Shown here in pieces: positions 1-8,221 of a DNA stretch of 27,408 bases. Numbering within the stretch: the first letter of the stretch is position 1; each line of letters starts with the position of its first letter. A program made the translations under genes and the position numbers. This DNA is from a virus: positions 1 through 27,408 of IMG/VR virus record IMGVR_UViG_3300042907_001522. The stretch is one strand, 5' to 3'. The notes beneath the pieces were generated by a model. That model worked only from the letters and a program-made list of their open reading frames with translations. It did no database searches and was not told where the DNA came from.

Positions 1-1877
1 AAGCCGCAGGAATTGGTTTAATAATTTCATCGTTTGTAGCATTAAAAAGTGCGTTTGAACAAAACCAAGAAGTAGCAACAACGTTTTCCGCAGTAATGGA
101 AACTATTAGTATTGTTTTCAATAAGACGGTAGGGGCAGTTATTTCAGCAGCAAAAGCATCATACGAAGCAACAGGTGGATTTAACGCACTTGCAAAAGTA
201 ATGGGCGGTTTACTAAACATTGTACTTGCCCCTTTAAAACTTACATTTTTTAGTTTAAAATTAGGTATTCAAGAATTACAACTTGCTTGGGAAAAATCAT
301 TTTTTGGCGATAAAGACCCTAAAGCAATTAAAGAACTTCGTAAAAATATTAAGGCAACTGAAAAAGATATTGTTGAAGTTGGTAAAAATGTTGTAAAATC
401 CGGTAAAGACATTTACAATAATTTTGGTGAAGCAATAGGTGAAGTTGTTGATTTAGGAAAACGTGGTATTGAAGAAGTAAGTAAGATTAGTATAAGTGCA
501 GCATACGCACAAGGTAAAGCATTAGTAAACGCAAAGAACAATGCTGCGATTGCAGCTGCTCAACAAAGTTTATTAATTGAAAAGTACGATATGCAAGCTG
601 AGAAATTACGTCAAATCAGAGATGAAGAACGTAATTCTATAACAGAACGAATAAAAGCAAATAATGATTTAAAAGCGGTTCTTGACAATCAAGAAAAAGC
701 TATGTTAGCACAGGCTGCGTTACAAGTTCAAGCCGCGCAATTAGAATATAACAAAGCAAAAACTACAGAAAATCAAGTTGCTTTATTAGATGCACAAGCA
801 AACAAAGTTGGAGTATTAGCACAAATAGAAGGGTTACGCTCTGAACAGTTAGCAAATGACCTTGCGTTACAACGTGAAGCTGACGAGTTAACAAAAACAC
901 GAACTGAATCAGAAGTAACTTTAGCAATTGAAAGAGAAAAAGCTACAAATGAATTAATTAAAGACGAAGAAAAGAAACTACAGGCTCAAATCAATACTGC
1001 AAACAAAGAAAAAGAATTACAACTTACAAGACTTCAAGAACAAATAGACGTATATAAATTAGGTACTCAAGGAAGGTTAGACGCTGAAATTGCATATAAC
1101 GAAGCAAAGCAAGAAATTGATTTACAAATTTTATCTTATGAAGAGCAATTAGCAGTCAAGAAATTAGAAAAAATTGCAAAGGAAAAAGTTGTTTTAGAAG
1201 AACTAACATTAAGCGAAAACGAATTAAAATTACAAAAACTAACAGCACAATATGAAGCCGACCAACTGTTATACAAGGACAATAAAGAAATTTTAAAGGC
1301 GCTTGACGTTAAATATTCAAAGGATAAAGAAGATTTAGAAAAGGAAGAACTTGCAAAAAAAGCCGCTCTTTTACAACAACAATTAGATTTAGTCAAAGGA
1401 AGTTTTCAAGCGTTTGCAGACGTAGCAACTTTGTTTGCAGGTAAAAATAAGAAGGCACAAAAAACAGCTTTTAATATACAGAAGGCTGCAAATATTGCTT
1501 CTGCAACAATTGATACTTATACGGCGGCAACTGCGGCATTTAAGTCAGCGGCAGGAATTCCAGTAATAGGAGCTGTACTTGCACCAATAGCCGCTGCAGG
1601 TGCTGTTGCAGCAGGTTTAATTAACATTAAAAAAATAGCGGCATCAAAGTTTGAAGGAGGAGAAACACCAAGTACAGGCGGTGGTGGTGGTGGTGGTGGC
1701 GGTGCAACAGTACCAACAATGAGCGCACCACAATTTAACGTAGTTGGACAAAGTGGCGTTAATCAGTTAGCAAGTTTAAACCAACAACCAATACAAGCAT
1801 ACGTTGTTTCAGGACAAGTAACTTCACAACAGGCACTTGATAGAAACAGGTTAGCAAACGCAACTTTAGGCGGATAG
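1..1877 (+). CDS. Tail tape measure protein, C-terminal part (5' truncated by window)
   Basis: The frame is open from the first complete codon at position 3, so the gene starts upstream of the window; the ATG at 96 is internal. About 625 residues are visible. They are dominated by long Ala/Glu/Lys/Gln-rich helices (coiled coil between roughly residues 150 and 440, counted from position 96), then a hydrophobic Ala/Gly/Ile segment (about 465-510) typical of tape measure C-termini, a run of nine glycines (528-536) and a Gln/Asn-rich tail. Tape measure proteins set tail length and are ejected with the DNA. Length, coiled coil, hydrophobic patch and position in the structural block support the call. 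It is followed within 40 bp by the prohead protease, so tail and head genes are contiguous here. A different large tail or internal virion protein is the alternative. Confidence 0.75.
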   Translation, partial: AAGIGLIISSFVALKSAFEQNQEVATTFSAVMETISIVFNKTVGAVISAAKASYEATGGFNALAKVMGGLLNIVLAPLKLTFFSLKLGIQELQLAWEKSFFGDKDPKAIKELRKNIKATEKDIVEVGKNVVKSGKDIYNNFGEAIGEVVDLGKRGIEEVSKISISAAYAQGKALVNAKNNAAIAAAQQSLLIEKYDMQAEKLRQIRDEERNSITERIKANNDLKAVLDNQEKAMLAQAALQVQAAQLEYNKAKTTENQVALLDAQANKVGVLAQIEGLRSEQLANDLALQREADELTKTRTESEVTLAIEREKATNELIKDEEKKLQAQINTANKEKELQLTRLQEQIDVYKLGTQGRLDAEIAYNEAKQEIDLQILSYEEQLAVKKLEKIAKEKVVLEELTLSENELKLQKLTAQYEADQLLYKDNKEILKALDVKYSKDKEDLEKEELAKKAALLQQQLDLVKGSFQAFADVATLFAGKNKKAQKTAFNIQKAANIASATIDTYTAATAAFKSAAGIPVIGAVLAPIAAAGAVAAGLINIKKIAASKFEGGETPSTGGGGGGGGGATVPTMSAPQFNVVGQSGVNQLASLNQQPIQAYVVSGQVTSQQALDRNRLANATLGG

Positions 1878-1915
1878 AAAATAAAACAAATAAATAAAAA
1901 CTTAATTAATATATT

Positions 1916-2500
1916 ATGCGAATAGTTGAACTTATAATTGACGAAAAAGATGAGACAAGCGGAATAGACGCGGTCTCAGTAGTAGAAAGTCCAGCAATCG
2001 AAAGTGACTTTATAGCATTAAAAAAACACGAAGTAGAACTAAAAGAAGTAGATGCTGAAAAGCGAATACTTATGGGAGCAGCTTTAATTCCTAACAAACA
2101 AATTTACCGTACAAACGAGAAAAAAGAGGAGTACTATATTTATTTTAGTGAAGCAACCGTAAGAAAAGCGAGTGAGTTATTCTTTATGAATAGCAACCAA
2201 AATAACGCGACTTTAGAACACAACCAAAAGTTAGATGGAATGAGTGTGGTTGAAAGTTGGATCGTAGAAGGTGAACACGATAAGTCTATGAATTACGGTT
2301 TTAGCTTACCTAAAGGAACATGGATGATTTCAATGAAAGTAAATAACGATGAGATTTGGAATAAAGTTAAAGCTGGCGAAATAAAAGGTTTTAGCATTGA
2401 AGGTTATTTTGCAGACAAATATGAAATGAGTTTAGTAAATGACGAGCAAATTTTAATGGACAAAATCAAAGAAATTATTTTAAATGGCGAAACAAACTAA
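1916..2500 (+). CDS. XkdF-like prohead maturation protease
   Basis: This 194-aa protein resembles the XkdF/Peptidase_S78_2 family of putative phage serine proteases, which cleave scaffold and capsid precursors during prohead maturation. Family-like stretches are GAALIPNKQIYR (54-65), YYIYFSEATVRKASELFF (73-90), TLEHN (99-103), VVESWIVE (111-118), LPKGTWMISMKVNND (131-145) and KGFSIEGYF (157-165). H102 and S114 are plausible catalytic residues, by analogy with the His/Ser pair of prohead proteases; this is inference. The scaffold and capsid genes downstream fit the role. The start ATG at 1916 has an A-rich leader and no Shine-Dalgarno sequence, as is normal in Bacteroidota. Confidence 0.8.
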   Translation: MRIVELIIDEKDETSGIDAVSVVESPAIESDFIALKKHEVELKEVDAEKRILMGAALIPNKQIYRTNEKKEEYYIYFSEATVRKASELFFMNSNQNNATLEHNQKLDGMSVVESWIVEGEHDKSMNYGFSLPKGTWMISMKVNNDEIWNKVKAGEIKGFSIEGYFADKYEMSLVNDEQILMDKIKEIILNGETN

Positions 2501-2621
2501 CGTTAAAGTTCATCTTAAAAAACCGAAAGTTAAACGTGCAGGAGTACACGCAAAAACACGAAATAGTAAATTAAAGTCAAGTAAAAATTACACCAAAACT
2601 TATACACGACAAGGACGTTAA
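2484..2621 (+). CDS. Small strongly basic protein (45 aa), unknown function
   Basis: A short gene starts at the ATG inside the 3' end of the protease gene (17-bp overlap) and ends with TAA at 2619-2621. The product is about 45 residues, very rich in Lys, Arg, Thr and Ser, with almost no acidic residues (motifs KVHLKKPKV and GVHAKTRNSKLKSSKNY). The composition indicates nucleic-acid binding or a positively charged structural peptide. The overlap with the protease gene and the position before the scaffold and capsid genes suggest a role in the head, for example a small capsid-associated or DNA-binding protein; this is inference. I have seen similar short basic proteins at this position in Bacteroidota phages but cannot name a function. 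Confidence 0.65.
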   Translation: MAKQTNVKVHLKKPKVKRAGVHAKTRNSKLKSSKNYTKTYTRQGR

Positions 2622-2664
2622 GTTTAAAAATACAACAAATAATAAACAATTAAATTATACATAT

Positions 2665-3045
2665 ATGAACACACTACAAAACGTTTACAACAAACTTGCT
2701 AAAACAGAATTAGCAAAACACGATGTTGAATTAGGTTTAGCGCAAGATATTACAGCAGCGGTAAATGCAACACTTGAATTTAAAGAAAAAAGAAAAGCGG
2801 CTTGGAACAAAGCAAGTACGCCTTTAATTGGATTGTATGATATTTTAAGAACGGAATACCAAACGGCTTTAAAAGCACAAAAAGGTATTGCAGACTTAAA
2901 AGAAAAAACAGCTTCATTAGGACTTGAAGTTCCTGCAAAAATGTTAGAAAACGAAAAAGTAATTAGTGCAGTTTTAAAATCATCACAAGCAAAAGTTAGT
3001 GCATTAGATAAAATAATAAACCAAATACCAAATTTAGTATTATGA
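2665..3045 (+). CDS. Hypothetical helical protein in head gene cluster
   Basis: This 126-aa protein has no family I recognise. It is predicted to be mostly helical, Ala/Lys/Leu-rich, with no signal peptide or membrane segment. It sits between the protease/basic peptide and the probable scaffold, and its TGA stop overlaps the ATG of the next gene (3042), which suggests translational coupling. A role in prohead assembly (scaffold accessory, internal head protein) is possible from context only. The start at 2665 follows a long A/T-rich leader. Confidence 0.7.
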   Translation: MNTLQNVYNKLAKTELAKHDVELGLAQDITAAVNATLEFKEKRKAAWNKASTPLIGLYDILRTEYQTALKAQKGIADLKEKTASLGLEVPAKMLENEKVISAVLKSSQAKVSALDKIINQIPNLVL

Positions 3046-3623
3046 AAACAAGCGTAATTAATCAAATCAAAACACTTTTAGGAATGGAAGTGAAATTGGA
3101 AACAATGAAGTTAATGGACGGAATAACAATTTTTGAAGCGGATGCTTTTGAAATGGACAAAGAAGTTTTTATTGTAACTGAAGACGAACAAAAAATTCCT
3201 GTGCCAATTGGAGAATATGAGTTAGAAGACGGACGTATTTTAGTAGTAGAAGTTGAAGGAATTATTTTAGAAATAAAAGAAGTTGCAACTGAAGAAGAAG
3301 TTGTTGAAGAAACGCCAGAAGTAGAAGAAGAAGTTGAAGCACAAGCAACACCAACAGCAAAAAAGACAATAGAAAGCGTAGTTAAAGAAACATTCTTTGC
3401 AGAAATAGAAAAATTAAAAACAGAAAATATAGAGTTAAAAGCACAAATCGAATTACTATCTAAAGTTGAAGAAGTTGCAACTGAAGCAACCGAACTTGCA
3501 GACGTAAAACCTATTGCGTTTAACCCTGAAAACACGAACGAAGTTGAACACTTCCAATATGGTTCAAAGAGACCACGCACAACAATGGACTCAATTTTAG
3601 AAAAAATAAGTAATTTAAAATAA
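3042..3623 (+). CDS. Probable capsid scaffolding protein
   Basis: This 193-aa protein has a beta-rich N-terminal half (about 1-75), a strongly acidic Glu/Val low-complexity linker (about 77-100), a coiled-coil segment (about 120-150, EIEKLKTENIELKAQIELL) and a basic, Asn-containing C-terminal tail ending near KISNLK. An acidic body, a coiled coil and a charged C-terminus, directly upstream of the major capsid gene and close to the protease, match phage scaffolding proteins, which template procapsid assembly and are then degraded. No motif proves it. The ATG overlaps the preceding stop as ATGA. Confidence 0.6.
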   Translation: MKTSVINQIKTLLGMEVKLETMKLMDGITIFEADAFEMDKEVFIVTEDEQKIPVPIGEYELEDGRILVVEVEGIILEIKEVATEEEVVEETPEVEEEVEAQATPTAKKTIESVVKETFFAEIEKLKTENIELKAQIELLSKVEEVATEATELADVKPIAFNPENTNEVEHFQYGSKRPRTTMDSILEKISNLK

Positions 3624-3650
3624 GTATTAACAATTAAAAAAAATTAAAAA

Positions 3651-4583
3651 ATGGCATTAGTAACAACAGGTACTACTTACGCAGGAGAATTTGCCGGTAA
3701 GTATATCGCAGCAGCTTTATTAAGCGCACCAACATTAGAGCAAGGTGGAGTAACAATACTTCCAAACGTTGCTTACAAACAAGTAATTCAAAAAGTAGCA
3801 ACAGGTTCAATCGTAGTTGATGCTTCTTGTGCATTTACAAACACAGGAGACGTAACACTTACTGAAAGCGTTTTAACTACAAAAGAACTTCAAGTAAACC
3901 TTGAGCTTTGTAAAAAAGATTTATTCCAAACTTGGCAAACTGCCGAAATGGGTTACAGTGGTTTTAGAACTTTACCTAAAACGTTTTCTGATTTCTTAAT
4001 TGCACACGTTGCTGAAAAAGTAGCAGCTGCAACAGAAACTGCAATATGGAGCGGAACAGCAGTAAGTGGTTCTTATTTAGGTCTTAAAGCGAAGTTAATC
4101 GCAGGTTCAGCACCAGCAGTAGGTACACCATTAACAGGTGCAGCTTTAACAAGTGCAAACGTGAGCAGTGAAATGGCAAGACTTGTAGATTTAATTCCTG
4201 CATCACTTTACGGAAACGAAGGACTGAGAATTTATGTATCTCAAAAAATTGCTAAATTATACGTACGTTTTTTAGGTGGTTTTGGAGCTTCAGGTTTAGG
4301 AGCAAACGGAGTTAACGCACAAGGTACACAATGGTACACAAACGGTTCACTTTCATTTGAAGGTATTCCAATTTTTATGGCTAACGGACTTGGAGCAGAC
4401 AATATGATTGCAACAACAGTTGACAACCTTTATTTTGGTTGCGGTTTATTAAACGACCAAAACGTAGTTAAGGTTATTGATATGGCTGACATTGACGGAA
4501 GTGCAAATGTACGTGTAGTTTTACGTTACAACGCAGGAGTTGAAATTGGTTTTGCTTCAGACGCAGTAACTTACGGAGCGTAA
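3651..4583 (+). CDS. Major capsid protein
   Basis: This 310-aa protein is rich in Ala, Gly, Thr and Val, neutral, with no signal peptide. It lies directly after the protease and scaffold genes and directly before a strong terminator, which is the classic place for the main coat gene. Composition, the absence of low-complexity segments, and the C-terminal beta-rich stretch ending VVLRYNAGVEIGFASDAVTYGA (the usual P-domain-like ending of HK97-fold coats in Bacteroidota phages) support the call. It has Cys at about residues 60, 86 and 264. An HK97 fold is expected but not proven by sequence alone. Confidence 0.75.
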   Translation: MALVTTGTTYAGEFAGKYIAAALLSAPTLEQGGVTILPNVAYKQVIQKVATGSIVVDASCAFTNTGDVTLTESVLTTKELQVNLELCKKDLFQTWQTAEMGYSGFRTLPKTFSDFLIAHVAEKVAAATETAIWSGTAVSGSYLGLKAKLIAGSAPAVGTPLTGAALTSANVSSEMARLVDLIPASLYGNEGLRIYVSQKIAKLYVRFLGGFGASGLGANGVNAQGTQWYTNGSLSFEGIPIFMANGLGADNMIATTVDNLYFGCGLLNDQNVVKVIDMADIDGSANVRVVLRYNAGVEIGFASDAVTYGA

Positions 4584-4593
4584 TATTAAATAA

Positions 4594-4627
4594 AAAGCGG
4601 GACGTAAAAATTCCGCTTTATTTTATT
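4594..4627 (+). terminator. Rho-independent terminator after the major capsid gene
   Basis: The inverted repeat AAAGCGG (4594-4600) / CCGCTTT (4613-4619) has a 12-nt loop and is followed by a T-rich tail (ATTTTATT). It lies 11 bp after the capsid stop codon and 23 bp before the next start, so it probably limits read-through from the highly expressed capsid gene. Confidence 0.75.
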
Positions 4628-4649
4628 CATAATTTAAAAACAAAACAAC

Positions 4650-5234
4650 ATGCCAAACTGCATATTAACAAATTCAAGACCTGAAAGCTGTAAAGAGTTT
4701 GTAGGCGGTATAAAGTCAATATACTTTATTAACTATAGTGACCTTACTCAACTAGTGCCAACTTTTAGTGTTACCGCAGGCCAAGAAGACAGTATCACTA
4801 CAATTACTGGAGCTACTCAACTTTTTAAGTACGACTTAAAAGGCGCAAATTCTTTTGAGCAAACAATAACAAGTTCAAGAGACAACGGAACTACATTTGT
4901 AGACCAAACTCTAACTTTTACAATTAAAGGTTTAGATGCCGTAGCTACAAAGCAAATGAAATTACTTGCTTGGGGGCGACCACACGTCGTTATAAGAACA
5001 AACGCAAATAATTTCTTTATTGCAGGACTTAGAAACGGAATGGACGTAACTACTGGAACTATTTCAAATGGAACAGCTTTCGGTGACCTAGTTGGTTACA
5101 CAATGACACTTCAAGGAATGGAAGCAATTCCTGCAAACCACTTGAACGTTCAGCAAACCGCTGGTAATCCTTCAACAGATGCTCAATTATTAACTGTATT
5201 TACAGGAGCATCAATAGTAGCTTACCCAATTTAA
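4650..5234 (+). CDS. Probable major tail tube protein
   Basis: This 194-aa, Thr/Ser/Asn-rich, beta-strand-rich protein has no membrane segment. It contains pieces such as FSVTAGQEDSITTITG (39-54), FEQTITSSRDNGTTFVDQTLTFTIKG (69-94) and MTLQGMEAIPANHL (about 150-163), the alternating beta pattern of tail tube subunits. It lies alone between two terminators, directly after the capsid gene, which fits an abundant structural protein. The tail tube is the best guess; a head decoration or other major structural protein is the alternative. Unlike the usual arrangement, it is far from the tail assembly chaperone gene (24228). Confidence 0.5.
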   Translation: MPNCILTNSRPESCKEFVGGIKSIYFINYSDLTQLVPTFSVTAGQEDSITTITGATQLFKYDLKGANSFEQTITSSRDNGTTFVDQTLTFTIKGLDAVATKQMKLLAWGRPHVVIRTNANNFFIAGLRNGMDVTTGTISNGTAFGDLVGYTMTLQGMEAIPANHLNVQQTAGNPSTDAQLLTVFTGASIVAYPI

Positions 5235-5253
5235 AATTAAAAAAATTATTTTT

Positions 5254-5284
5254 AAAGCCATTCGTAATGAGTGGCTTTTTTTTT
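5254..5284 (+). terminator. Strong rho-independent terminator
   Basis: The 10-bp stem AAAGCCATTC (5254-5263) / GAGTGGCTTT (5269-5278), with one T-G wobble and loop GTAAT, runs into nine T residues (5276-5284). It lies 20 bp after the probable tail tube gene and before the gene at 5326. Confidence 0.85.
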
Positions 5285-5325
5285 CCTAAAAAAGAACAAA
5301 AACGCTGTTTTTTAATTATAACTAT

Positions 5326-5658
5326 ATGATAGTATTAACGCCTTCATTAAGTAACCAAACATTTAGTTGTATCCCACGAGATAACACGTTTAATGTGATG
5401 GAAATTACAGATGAGCAAACTAATGTTACCACGGCAATTACAATAATCTCTAGGACTACAGGAGATTACATTTATACAATTACCGCGAGCTACGCATTAA
5501 TAGAGGGACATACTTACACTTTAGTTTTAAGAAATGGTTCTAACATAATTTTTAAGGATAGAGTATTTTGCACCGCACAACCATTAGTTACATTCTCGGT
5601 TAATAATAACCAATATGTAAGTAATTCAACAACAAACACATTTATAGTATATGAGTAA
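5326..5658 (+). CDS. Small beta-rich structural protein, unknown
   Basis: This 110-aa protein is rich in Thr, Ser, Asn, Ile and Val and predicted to be beta-sandwich-like (alternating strands around TGDYIYTITASYALIEGHTY, residues 45-64, and FSVNNNQYVSNSTTNTF near the C-terminus). There is no signal peptide. Proteins of this look lie in structural operons of Flavobacteriaceae phages and could be a head fibre, decoration or Ig-like protein; the function is not established. Its stop overlaps the portal start (5651) by 8 bp, so it is co-translated with the portal. Confidence 0.65.
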   Translation: MIVLTPSLSNQTFSCIPRDNTFNVMEITDEQTNVTTAITIISRTTGDYIYTITASYALIEGHTYTLVLRNGSNIIFKDRVFCTAQPLVTFSVNNNQYVSNSTTNTFIVYE

Positions 5659-7408
5659 CATTCACGTTTTAAATTTATCGGCTTATACGTCACCCGTTAT
5701 TTCGGAAACAAACCGAGAAAATTGGGTAGACTTTTTAACTGAAGACGGAGACCAATACTTTCAATTCTTAATTGAGAGATATTCTAATTCAACAACGAAT
5801 AACGCTATTATAAACAACGTAGCACGATTAATTTACGGAAAAGGTTTAAGTGCATTGGACGCTAATAAAAAGCCGAACGAGTACGCACAAATGATGTCTT
5901 TATTTCACAAAGAAGACGTTAGAAAAATGGTTTTAGATAGGAAAATGTTTGGACAATTTGCTATTCAAGTACACTACAACGACAAGCACGACAAAATATT
6001 AAAAGCATATCATATTCCTGTTAATCTTTTAAGAGCTGAAAAATGCGACAAAGACGGACAAATAACAGGTTATTATTATTCGGACAATTGGGACGATACA
6101 AAAAAGTTTGCACCAATTAGATTTAATGCTTTTGGATATAGCAAAGACAAAATAGAAATACTTTATTCAAAACCTTATTCGGTTGGAATGAAATATTACG
6201 CATATCCTGACTATCAAGGCGCAGTACCTTATACACTTTTAGAAGAAGAAGTTGCCGACTATTTAATTAACGAAGTTCAAAACGGATTTAGTGGAACTAA
6301 AGTTGTAAACTTTAATAACGGAATACCAACGGACGAACAGCAAAGTATTATTTCAAACAAAGTTTTAAGCAAGTTAACAGGTTCACGCGGACAAAAAGTA
6401 ATTGTAGCTTTTAACAACAACGCTGAAAGCAAAACAACAGTTGAAGATATTCCGTTAAACGATGCTCCAGAACACTACACTTATTTAAGCGAAGAATGTT
6501 TACGCAAAATAATGTTAGGACACAATATTACAAGTCCGTTATTATTTGGTGTTGCTTCAACAAACGGCTTTTCAAGTAACGCAGAAGAATTAAAAAATTC
6601 AAGTATTCTTTTTGACAATATGGTTATACGACCATTCCAAGAAGAACTACTTGATGCTTTTGATAGTATATTAGCTTACAACGGAATTGCTTTAAAGTTA
6701 TTTTTTAAGACTTTACAACCACTTGAATTTACGGACTTGGAAAACACGCAGAACGAAGAACAAATAGCTGAAGAAACAGGAACAGAATTAAGCTCACATA
6801 CAAACCCATTAATTGATTTAGGCGAAGAACCACAAGACAATTGGATTTTAATAGACGAAAAACAAGTTGACTACGACACAGACGATGAAGAAAACGAGTT
6901 GTTAAGCAAAGAACCAAAACAAAGTTTATTAAACAAAATTGTTAACTTGGTTTCAACGGGAGATGCAAGACCAAACATAACAAGTAAACAAGACAAAGTA
7001 ATTGACGGAGTAAAATTTGTTGTTCGATATAAATACGAAGGCGAAGTAACGGACAATCCACGTGAATTTTGTACACAAATGGTAAAAGCAAACAAGATTT
7101 ACCGTAAAGAAGATATTTTAAATATGAGTACACAAGTTGTTAACGCAGGTTGGGGGCCTAAAGGAACAGACTACTATTCTATTTGGTTATATAAAGGCGG
7201 TGGAAATTGTCACCACCGTTGGAACAAACAAGTTTATGCAGTCTTTGAAGGAACAGGATTAAACATAACCGCAAACACAAAGAAATTAGCACAAGCAAAA
7301 GCCGCTAAATTTGGTTATGTAGTTACTAATCCAAGTTTAGTTGCAACACGTCCAATCGACATACCAAACACACACGGTTTTTTACCTTCTAACAAACGTT
7401 TTCAATAA
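5651..7408 (+). CDS. Portal protein with C-terminal MuF-like domain
   Basis: This 585-aa protein appears to have two parts. Residues about 1-360 look like a phage portal: NNAIINNVARLIYGKGL (50-66), the helical LDRKMFGQFAIQVHYN stretch, and a later segment (about 270-330) with SEECLRKIMLGHNITSPLLFGV and a FSSNAEELKN helix, as in SPP1/HK97-type portals. Portals form the dodecameric DNA gate that docks the terminase and connector. After an acidic linker (about 365-430), residues about 455-530 carry NPREFC (469-474), YRKEDI and GGGNCHHRW (516-524). These resemble the Cys/His-containing C-terminal domain of MuF-type head morphogenesis proteins, so a minor head domain seems fused to the portal. The call rests on motif recognition. 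The neighbours (connector at 7408, capsid upstream) agree. Confidence 0.8.
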   Translation: MSNIHVLNLSAYTSPVISETNRENWVDFLTEDGDQYFQFLIERYSNSTTNNAIINNVARLIYGKGLSALDANKKPNEYAQMMSLFHKEDVRKMVLDRKMFGQFAIQVHYNDKHDKILKAYHIPVNLLRAEKCDKDGQITGYYYSDNWDDTKKFAPIRFNAFGYSKDKIEILYSKPYSVGMKYYAYPDYQGAVPYTLLEEEVADYLINEVQNGFSGTKVVNFNNGIPTDEQQSIISNKVLSKLTGSRGQKVIVAFNNNAESKTTVEDIPLNDAPEHYTYLSEECLRKIMLGHNITSPLLFGVASTNGFSSNAEELKNSSILFDNMVIRPFQEELLDAFDSILAYNGIALKLFFKTLQPLEFTDLENTQNEEQIAEETGTELSSHTNPLIDLGEEPQDNWILIDEKQVDYDTDDEENELLSKEPKQSLLNKIVNLVSTGDARPNITSKQDKVIDGVKFVVRYKYEGEVTDNPREFCTQMVKANKIYRKEDILNMSTQVVNAGWGPKGTDYYSIWLYKGGGNCHHRWNKQVYAVFEGTGLNITANTKKLAQAKAAKFGYVVTNPSLVATRPIDIPNTHGFLPSNKRFQ

Positions 7409-7908
7409 TGGCAGACGCACTTTTAGTCACAAGACAAGATTTAGTTAAATTCACTTCGTTAAACGGAAATGTCGACACGGACAATTTTATACAATATATT
7501 AAAATCGCACAAGATACAGACTTGCAAAATTTCACAGGTACGAAGCTATTAGACAAGATAAAAGCGGACATAATAGCAAATACATTAAGTGGTAATTATT
7601 TAACGCTTACAACGACTTATTTAAAGCCGATGTTAATTCATTTAGCAATGAAGTATTATTTGCCATTCGCAGCTTACACGATTTCAAACAAAGGAGTTTA
7701 CAAACACAATTCCGAAAATTCAACAAGCGTAGAAAAAAACGAAATAGACTTTTTAATTGAAAAGGAAACACAAATAGCACAACATTACACACAACGTTTT
7801 ATTGACTACATAAGCAACAACACAAATTTGTTTCCAGAATACAACACGAATTCAACAAGTGATATGTTTCCTGACACAAACAATAATTATACCGGATGGT
7901 ACATTTAA
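7408..7908 (+). CDS. Head-tail connector/adaptor (DUF6712-like)
   Basis: This 166-aa protein is mainly helical with a Trp/Tyr-rich C-terminus. Stretches such as ADALLVTRQDLVKFTSLNGNVD (2-23), the YLKPMLIHLAMKYYLPFAAY helix (about 71-90) and EKETQIAQHYTQRFIDYI (113-130) look like DUF6712 proteins, which sit next to portals in Bacteroidota phages and are considered gp6/gp15-like head completion proteins. The start ATG lies directly after the portal stop (shared A at 7408). A connector role is inferred from family and position. Confidence 0.65.
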   Translation: MADALLVTRQDLVKFTSLNGNVDTDNFIQYIKIAQDTDLQNFTGTKLLDKIKADIIANTLSGNYLTLTTTYLKPMLIHLAMKYYLPFAAYTISNKGVYKHNSENSTSVEKNEIDFLIEKETQIAQHYTQRFIDYISNNTNLFPEYNTNSTSDMFPDTNNNYTGWYI

Positions 7909-7982
7909 GAACATACAAACCAAAGGAAGTTAATATCGTAAAGTTAAAGACTTACCTAAATACTATAAAAAATGGGAAGTAG
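7896..7982 (+). CDS. Very small ORF (28 aa) bridging two genes
   Basis: An ATG at 7896, inside the end of the connector gene, opens a 28-codon frame ending with TAG at 7980-7982, which is 11 bp inside the next gene. The peptide is basic and helical (KPKEVNIVKLKTYLNTIKNGK at the C-terminal end). It fills exactly the 63-bp gap between two genes, with overlaps on both sides, the usual sign of a real, translationally coupled phage gene. No function can be given, and it could be chance. Confidence 0.45.
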   Translation: MVHLRTYKPKEVNIVKLKTYLNTIKNGK

Positions 7983-8211
7983 TTGGGGTTCTTTACCGTC
8001 AAGAACAAGTCCAAAAGGTGGACAACGTGGTTGCCTATGTAAAGACGGAAAAAGGTATTCTATAAAGTGTTGTAACGGAAGTTTAAGCGCACAAGGAATA
8101 GGTAATATTACAGGAACAGCTGCACCAATAATTATACCAAGTGCATATAGAATAACAGAAATAAGCGACCAAAGAATAACAGAAAATAACGACAACAGAG
8201 TAACACAATAA
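7972..8211 (+). CDS. Small Cys/Gly-rich structural-region protein
   Basis: This 79-aa protein begins MGSSWGSLPS and contains a cysteine cluster RGCLCKDGKRYSIKCCNGSLSAQGIG (about 19-44, four Cys), followed by an Ile/Thr/Arg/Asn-rich tail with the repeats YRITEI, QRITEN and NRVTQ. The GCLCKD...KCCNG...AQGIG signature occurs in small proteins between connector and fibre genes of Flavobacteriaceae phages as I remember them. The four Cys could bind a metal or form disulfides. Function unknown; a virion component is likely from context. Confidence 0.65.
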   Translation: MGSSWGSLPSRTSPKGGQRGCLCKDGKRYSIKCCNGSLSAQGIGNITGTAAPIIIPSAYRITEISDQRITENNDNRVTQ

Positions 8212-8221
8212 AAAACATAAA

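Noticed and set aside
3062-3580. Long reverse-strand open frame opposite the scaffold gene
   Set aside because: It mirrors the Glu-rich forward gene; its Ser/Thr-rich translation looks like a shadow and lacks any family pattern or leader.
7956-8195. Reverse-strand open frame opposite the Cys-rich gene
   Set aside because: The forward gene has a recognisable signature, an own start and operon context; the reverse frame has none.
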